In this document: piece by piece, positions 5,577 to 9,482 of the stretch
Layout of the letters: each line of letters begins with the position of its first letter
Numbering within the stretch: the first letter of the stretch is position 1
Assembly (NCBI GenBank): GCA_028718845.1
Contig: JAQULA010000053.1
Coordinates: 1 to 9,482, forward strand
DNA from: Candidatus Omnitrophota bacterium
GTDB lineage: Bacteria; Omnitrophota; Gorgyraeia; B26-G9
DNA: 9,482 nucleotides
Reading direction: 5' to 3'
Notes under the pieces: model-generated
The model's database searches: none
Told to the model about the DNA's origin: nothing
What the model saw: the letters and a program-made list of their open reading frames with translations, nothing else
Translations under genes and position numbers: made by a program

Positions 5577-7244
5577 TTAATGTCCACTGCTTACGCATGC
5601 GCCATGACAGGCCCCATGACACGCCGAATGGCACGCGGAATGGCAGGCCGAGTGACACGCGGAATGACACGCATCGTGACAGGCATTCTGTAAAAAAGGC
5701 CCTTCATAACACATGGTCGAACTGCGGAACTGAGAAAAACCGTCGTTTATCCGGGGATTCGCCGCGCTCAATTGTTTCTGCAGCGATTCGGTGCGGTTAT
5801 AATAAGCCCCGTAATAATATCCCTGGTTTCTCCAATAGTGATGGTGATACCCTCCCCAGTAATAGGCTTCATCGGACCGGTCCTGCGGCACGGTTTCCAT
5901 CCGTTTACGATAATATTGCTTTGTCGCTTCCAGATCGCAGGACCAGGTTTTTTGTTCCAGCCCGGCGGCGATGGTCCGAAACATACCGGATAACGGTTCC
6001 AGGTTCAGCGTCCCATCCCGCTGGATAGCGTCATATAAAACATTTTCATACGGGTCACTGCTGCGGTGCAGGCTTACTACCGGCTCAACCTGCAACGGAT
6101 CCTGGCTGCGAATACGCAGCAGGCCCTTACGTTCCATATTTTCCAGCATCAATCCCACCAGCTTGGATAAAGGTACATCCAGCAGGATTCCGGCTTCCAG
6201 CGCCGTTAAGTTTTTGCAGATCTTCCCTTTTTCCCGGAAAGTCCCCACCTGAATTTTCGGCGGGATCCATTCGTCGCCCTGCCATTGCACCTTGGCAATG
6301 CCATCCTGCGCCGTGAGCATCGATTGATGTTTACGGGTCATCACCAATAGCGGGACAATCCCGAATAAGACCCCGGCAAAAACAATCAGCAATATAACGT
6401 CCACTATGTCCAGGGGAATCTGGGCCAGAACGCTTCCCGGAAACAACCGGTTCAGCAGATAACCTTCTTTGGCCCGGGTTAATCCCGACGACGGCATCAG
6501 CGCGGCAATCGTTTTCAGGTCAAAATAAGCGGCATCCACGTAAGTCTGGATCTGGAAATGATGGCGAGCTCCCAACGACGTCCCGTGAAATTTCACGGTC
6601 AGGATATTTTCACCGTCCGGATTTTTAACCGTAGTATAATCTATCCGGTACCGCTGATTGACATAACGTTCGGTAAAAAATTTTATCGACGCCAAATCGC
6701 TTTCACTCACCGCTTCCCGCGGCATCGCGATCGGGTAATGGATGGTTATGGTTTCATGCTCCAGCGAGTCTTCCCACTGTACCGGCGCCCAATTTAATAC
6801 CGCAAGCCGTCCGTGATCGTTGGTCTCGGTTTGGGTAACGTTACCGCTCTGCTGCAGGTCCGCCGCATAGCGGTAAAAATAGGTAATGTCGCCGTTGGAG
6901 AACGCCCGGCCGCCGGCAAGTACAATATCGTATTTACGGGAAGAAAGCCGCTTGATATCCAGGGCATAGCGCTGACCGCGGTCATCAACGGCATACGCTT
7001 CGGCAAAAACAAACCGGGGCTCTCCGGAAAATCCCTCAAAATAGAAACCGTGCAAAGCCGCGTCCCGACATTGCCAGCGCACGGCATAGGAGACCATGGC
7101 TTTACCGTCCGGATCGAGCACGACATCGATTTCGACAAAACGCAGCTTAAAAACACCGGCGTAGACAGGATGGATAAACAACAGAAAAGAAACGAGAAAA
7201 AGAAGTGCGCCGCTCAGGACAACGCGTGGTTTGATCGTCTTCAC
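5577..7244 (-). CDS. DUF2207-like membrane protein with a C-terminal Cys-His repeat tail
   Basis: This 555-residue protein starts with a signal or anchor segment (about 9-29). An extracytoplasmic beta-rich domain follows (about 30-275), then a membrane span (about 279-303) followed by T-R-K-H, which by the positive-inside rule puts the rest in the cytosol. Residues 346-378 (L-T-A-L-E-A-G-I-L-L ... R-K-G-L-L-R-I) look like the winged-helix-type segment of DUF2207 and TIGR04222-like proteins. Then come a Tyr/His-rich stretch (461-483) and the tail 521-555. In the tail, cysteines fall at 522, 526, 530, 534, 538, 542, 546 and 550, seven of them followed by His and then Ser, Gly or Asp and Ala. 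The tail is probably modified by the radical SAM enzyme encoded 18 bases downstream, or binds metal. The start is GTG with a weak GGGG ribosome site. The family call is moderate; the tail is plain in the sequence. Confidence 0.9.
   Translation of the reverse strand: MKTIKPRVVLSGALLFLVSFLLFIHPVYAGVFKLRFVEIDVVLDPDGKAMVSYAVRWQCRDAALHGFYFEGFSGEPRFVFAEAYAVDDRGQRYALDIKRLSSRKYDIVLAGGRAFSNGDITYFYRYAADLQQSGNVTQTETNDHGRLAVLNWAPVQWEDSLEHETITIHYPIAMPREAVSESDLASIKFFTERYVNQRYRIDYTTVKNPDGENILTVKFHGTSLGARHHFQIQTYVDAAYFDLKTIAALMPSSGLTRAKEGYLLNRLFPGSVLAQIPLDIVDVILLIVFAGVLFGIVPLLVMTRKHQSMLTAQDGIAKVQWQGDEWIPPKIQVGTFREKGKICKNLTALEAGILLDVPLSKLVGLMLENMERKGLLRIRSQDPLQVEPVVSLHRSSDPYENVLYDAIQRDGTLNLEPLSGMFRTIAAGLEQKTWSCDLEATKQYYRKRMETVPQDRSDEAYYWGGYHHHYWRNQGYYYGAYYNRTESLQKQLSAANPRINDGFSQFRSSTMCYEGPFLQNACHDACHSACHSACHSACHSACHGACHGACVSSGH
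5582..5683 (-). repeat. Coding tandem repeat for (C-H-x-A)n tail
   Basis: Seven 12-base units encode C-H-D-A, then C-H-S-A four times and C-H-G-A twice, ending in C-V-S-S-G-H before the stop. Codons vary between units (TGT/TGC for Cys, CAT/CAC for His, TCC/TCG for Ser, GCG/GCC/GCA for Ala). The DNA copies are therefore not identical while the peptide pattern is kept. That argues for selection on the protein, not a very recent DNA expansion. Confidence 0.9.
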
Positions 7245-7286
7245 AATCCGGCCCCGTTAGTAACAAGTGCCGCCGTTTTTCCACCG

Positions 7287-7499
7287 TTATTCCGAGCCAA
7301 GTGGATTCGAGAGATTCCGCTGCAGCGACCCGTCATATGTTTTGACTTCCCCTTCAAACGGACGACGCTCAATGCGCTTGGAGAATTTTTTATCAATGAT
7401 GATCAAGAATACAAAAACAATCAGCAAAAAAACGATAAACGATATCAGCCACTGCTGCCAGCGCAGCCATTGCAACTGTTTTTTGCGCTTGTTATCCAT
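7287..7499 (-). CDS. Small single-span membrane protein
   Basis: I do not recognise this 70-residue protein. It begins with a basic stretch (M-D-N-K-R-K-K-Q), followed by a strongly hydrophobic segment (about 15-33, rich in Ile, Phe, Leu and Val) and then K-K-F-S-K-R. The two basic flanks leave its orientation uncertain. It lies 20 bases after the coiled-coil gene and 42 bases before the DUF2207-like gene, all on one strand, so it is probably part of the operon. The ATG at 7499 is preferred; a GTG at 7508 would add three residues. The ribosome site is weak (GGGTG). It may be a small partner of the membrane complex, which is only a guess from position. Confidence 0.7.
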   Translation of the reverse strand: MDNKRKKQLQWLRWQQWLISFIVFLLIVFVFLIIIDKKFSKRIERRPFEGEVKTYDGSLQRNLSNPLGSE

Positions 7500-7519
7500 C
7501 GCAAACACCCAAAAGTGTT

Positions 7520-7972
7520 TTATCGCGGCTTGGGAGGAACAATTTTGATTTTTTCCAGTTCCCGGTCTAATTGTTTTGATTCTTCTTCGGCCCGGAGCAT
7601 CGCTTCCTGAATTGCTTTCGACTGCTCTTCTTCCAGCGTCTTGCGGATTTGTTCCGCTTCACGCTCCGCTTCCTGCTGAGCCTTAATTACTTCATCCTGC
7701 AGCTGCTGACGGATTTGGTCGGTTTCCGATTGGGCCTTCTCAACCGCCTGGGCCGCTTCGGCATCGATACGCTGTTGTTCGCGTTCGGCAGCCGCATTAT
7801 CGATATCTGATTCCAAAGCTTTCCGCTCGGCCGAGGCCTCTTCGCGGGACAATTTTTCACCCGAAGTCAATACTTTTTGCGCAACCGGCGGCGCGGCGTT
7901 ATCGGCCGCGTACCCTTCCGCAGCAACAATAACCAGAGAAAGCAATGCCAGTATTCCGACGATCGTTCTCAT
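7520..7972 (-). CDS. Exported coiled-coil protein, first gene of the Cys-tail operon
   Basis: This 150-residue protein has a signal peptide (basic M-R-T, hydrophobic core 4-18, likely cleavage after about residue 22 or 23 in G-Y-A-A-D). A short linker follows, and then an almost uninterrupted charged helix (about 41-142) rich in Glu, Gln, Ala, Lys and Arg, which is a coiled coil. It ends in P-P-K-P-R. It is probably periplasmic or surface-exposed and oligomeric. It resembles OmpH/Skp-type chaperones only in general character, and low-complexity helices match many families by chance. The start is supported by a perfect AAGGAGG ribosome site 4 bases before the ATG. It opens the five-gene operon behind the promoter at 8103-8131. 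No specific function can be assigned. Confidence 0.85.
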   Translation of the reverse strand: MRTIVGILALLSLVIVAAEGYAADNAAPPVAQKVLTSGEKLSREEASAERKALESDIDNAAAEREQQRIDAEAAQAVEKAQSETDQIRQQLQDEVIKAQQEAEREAEQIRKTLEEEQSKAIQEAMLRAEEESKQLDRELEKIKIVPPKPR

Positions 7973-8102
7973 TACGCCTCCTTGATTATCACCGTCTGTC
8001 CCAACTGAGCTTATTCCGGACCGCCCTACTTCACCCGGCTGTTTTTGCCCATATTTCTACCGGCAATCCCGATAACCGCCGTAGTCGGACCAATTATTTG
8101 TT

Positions 8103-8131
8103 ATTATAGTTAATTATCCTCTACCAAGCAA
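8103..8131 (-). promoter_or_regulatory. Promoter of the Cys-tail operon
   Basis: On the minus strand a perfect TATAAT (8108-8103) lies 17 bases after TTGCTT (8131-8126), a weaker -35 overlapping the last codons of the exonuclease gene. Transcription would start near 8096, leaving a leader of about 120 bases before the ATG at 7972. I see no strong hairpin or known riboswitch in that leader, and no terminator between the exonuclease gene and the operon, so some read-through from upstream is likely. Confidence 0.55.
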
Positions 8132-8669
8132 CAATATCTTTCAGAATTTTGAATTCGGGCTTTCCCGCTTTCAGCAATTCGACAAATATCCGCGCGGTAA
8201 CCGTCGCGTCATCCAGTGCCCGGTGAAAATTTTGATTACCCATACCCATGCGCTGCGCCACGGATATTAAACTATGGCTGCGTTCACGGGAAAACAGCGC
8301 CCGCGACAGCCGCAGTGTATCGACGCATACCCGGCCTTCGGGGACCGAAAAAAGCGCGGTCAGAAACCGCATATCGAAATGCTTGATATTATGCCCGACC
8401 AGAACGCAATCCTGGACAAAACGCAGGAAATCATCGCGAACCGCGCCTAAACGCGGCGCGTCCCTAACCATATCCGCGTCGATACCATGTACCTGCGTAG
8501 CCGGGAAAGGGATAAAACTCGTGTGAACCAGCGATTGAAATGACTCGCCGATTATTCCGTTTTTCAATTTAACGGCGGCAACTTCGACCACGGTATCACG
8601 CTGTGCCGACAATCCGGTCGTTTCCAGATCGACAACTGCGAAAGTAATCTTTTCTAGAGGCGTATCCAA
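8121..8669 (-). CDS. DnaQ-like 3'-5' exonuclease, DEDDh family
   Basis: This 182-residue protein is a single exonuclease domain that removes nucleotides from 3' ends with two metal ions. The Exo I motif is D14-L-E16 (V-D-L-E-T-T-G), Exo II is V-G-H-N-I-K-H-F-D99, and Exo III is H149-R-A-L-D-D154. All five DEDDh residues are present, so it should be active. It has the length of stand-alone epsilon-like proteins and carries no polymerase, helicase or GIY-YIG domain. Whether it is the replicative proofreading subunit or a DNA/RNA repair or turnover enzyme cannot be told from sequence; with no polymerase gene beside it I leave the symbol blank. Translation starts at TTG, well supported by GGGAGG seven bases upstream. 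It lies 24 bases after thiE on the same strand and is probably cotranscribed, with no obvious functional link to thiamine. Confidence 0.95.
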   Translation of the reverse strand: MDTPLEKITFAVVDLETTGLSAQRDTVVEVAAVKLKNGIIGESFQSLVHTSFIPFPATQVHGIDADMVRDAPRLGAVRDDFLRFVQDCVLVGHNIKHFDMRFLTALFSVPEGRVCVDTLRLSRALFSRERSHSLISVAQRMGMGNQNFHRALDDATVTARIFVELLKAGKPEFKILKDIVAW

Positions 8670-8693
8670 TTAAATCCTCCCGGGATAAAAGCA

Positions 8694-9299
8694 TTAACGG
8701 ATAAAACATCGCTGAAAATCACGCATCACTGCCGCCGCTTCCGGCGAACCGACAACCGCGGATATCGCACATACGGCATTTGCTCCGGCATTAATAACCT
8801 CCGGCGCGTTATCGAGCGTAATACCCCCGATAGCGACGATCGGGATCGTAACCGCCCGGCGGACAGACTGCAATCCGGAGATTCCCAGGGGCATACCCGC
8901 GTCCGGTTTGGTCGCGGTCGCAAACACCGGACCAACCCCGACATAATCCGCTCCGCCGGCTTGGGCTTCCTGCGCTTCCCGGGCCGTTTTTACGCTCACC
9001 CCGATAATTTTACCCTTGCCGAGCAATCTCCGGACCACCGCACAGGGTATATCGCCGTAACCGATATGCACGCCGTCGGCTTCGACGGCCAGGGCGATAT
9101 CGATCCGGTCGTTAATAATAAAAAAAGCGCCTTGCGCGTCCTGTTTTAATTCTAGCGCTTCATCATACATCTGCCGGGTCGTAGCGCTTTTATTACGATA
9201 CTGGATAATCTCCACCCCGGCATCCCGGGCCGCCCGCACGTCGGAACGATTGCCGGCCAGGCTTAAAGCCTGATCAGTAATAAAATAAAAACCGTTCAT
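8694..9299 (-). CDS. thiE: Thiamine phosphate synthase ThiE
   Basis: ThiE joins the pyrimidine pyrophosphate (HMP-PP) to thiazole phosphate to give thiamine monophosphate, in the cytosol. This 201-residue protein is full length for the family and keeps the active site: Q33-Y-R35-x-K37, N63-D64 and D83 for substrate and magnesium, S102, T128-x-T130-K131, and the I-G-G-I phosphate loop at 157-160, followed by A-I-S-A-V. One deviation is H-I-G-Y-G-D at 78-83 where most members read H-L/I-G-Q-E-D; the metal-binding Asp is kept, so activity is expected. The ATG at 9299 overlaps the stop of thiM by four bases (ATGA), which implies translational coupling. An AAAGGA ribosome site lies slightly far upstream. 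Confidence 0.97.
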   Translation of the reverse strand: MNGFYFITDQALSLAGNRSDVRAARDAGVEIIQYRNKSATTRQMYDEALELKQDAQGAFFIINDRIDIALAVEADGVHIGYGDIPCAVVRRLLGKGKIIGVSVKTAREAQEAQAGGADYVGVGPVFATATKPDAGMPLGISGLQSVRRAVTIPIVAIGGITLDNAPEVINAGANAVCAISAVVGSPEAAAVMRDFQRCFIR

Positions 9300-9482
9300 A
9301 GTTCTGCGATCCTTTGCCGGGTTTGAACCATTGAAATATCCAGGGAAAAAACATTATCGAACAACCCGGTTTTAAAACTTCCCGGACCGCGGCATTGTTC
9401 GGCGGCGAGTTCGGCCGCGATTTCGAAACAACACAACCCGGCCGCCGCGCCCTCGGCAACATCATCGGCAACGGCGGAAAAC
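9296..9482 (-). CDS. thiM: Hydroxyethylthiazole kinase ThiM, C-terminal end (partial)
   Basis: Reading from the right edge on the minus strand, an open frame gives 61 residues ending in a TGA at 9296-9298; its start lies outside the window. The residues A-A-G-L-C-C-F-E-I-A-A-E-L-A, then R-G-P-G-S-F-K-T and L-F-D-N-V, match the C-terminal helix and the G-P-G-S-F motif of ThiM. ThiM phosphorylates hydroxyethylthiazole, giving the thiazole phosphate that ThiE uses. The order thiM-thiE with a four-base overlap is a standard thiamine salvage arrangement and supports the call. Confidence 0.85.
   Translation of the reverse strand, partial: FSAVADDVAEGAAAGLCCFEIAAELAAEQCRGPGSFKTGLFDNVFSLDISMVQTRQRIAEL

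Noticed and set aside
5582..5683. CRISPR-like array
   Set aside because: The 12-base units are contiguous, have no spacers and lie in frame inside a coding tail.
5582..5683. Multiheme cytochrome c tail
   Set aside because: The motif is C-x3-C-H, not C-x2-C-H, and the predicted topology puts the tail in the cytosol, where heme c attachment does not occur.
6813..7610. Open frame of 265 codons on the plus strand
   Set aside because: It is antisense to the DUF2207-like gene and the small membrane-protein gene, has no ribosome site or recognisable domain, and its composition follows from the codons of the opposite strand.

Overview
The window is part of a bacterial chromosome with two clearly different compositions. 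Positions 3216-9482 are GC-richer and packed with short-gap minus-strand genes. Positions about 290-2930 are markedly AT-rich by eye and look acquired. Signal peptides, a periplasm-type coiled-coil protein, the family mix and the dispersed structured repeats suggest an uncultured Gram-negative-type bacterium (something like Omnitrophota or a deltaproteobacterial relative). That assignment is a guess; the window has no rRNA or marker gene.

Region 1 (26-3205) is an AT-rich cassette of two minus-strand genes. It is framed by two facing copies of a structured repeat of about 250 bases. The genes encode unrecognised proteins of 365 and about 331 residues. Each has one R-x4-H motif of the HEPN RNase type (R-D-I-L-C-H and R-N-F-V-S-H), and the first also has a C-terminal zinc-ribbon-like Cys set. 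The cassette has its own good promoter (2827-2855) and a Rho-independent terminator (455-493), so it looks like a self-contained defence or toxin module. The repeats are notable in themselves: several stems differ between the two copies by paired, compensatory changes, so the folded form is under selection.

Region 2 (3216-7972) is a five-gene minus-strand operon with a sigma70-type promoter at 8103-8131, inside the end of the preceding gene. In transcription order it encodes an exported coiled-coil protein, a 70-residue single-span membrane protein, a DUF2207-like membrane protein ending in a tail with Cys at every fourth residue (C-H-S/G/D-A), a radical SAM/SPASM enzyme with an N-terminal PqqD-like peptide-binding domain, and an unrecognised multi-span membrane protein. 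The predicted topology puts the Cys/His tail in the cytosol, where the radical SAM enzyme works. The proposal is that this enzyme is a RiPP-type maturase acting on the tail of a membrane-anchored protein. This is the best candidate for an undescribed system here.

Region 3 (8121-9482) is ordinary metabolism: the 3' end of thiM, thiE overlapping it by four bases, and a stand-alone DEDDh exonuclease 24 bases further on, probably one transcription unit. The Cys-tail operon follows without a visible terminator, so read-through into it is possible.
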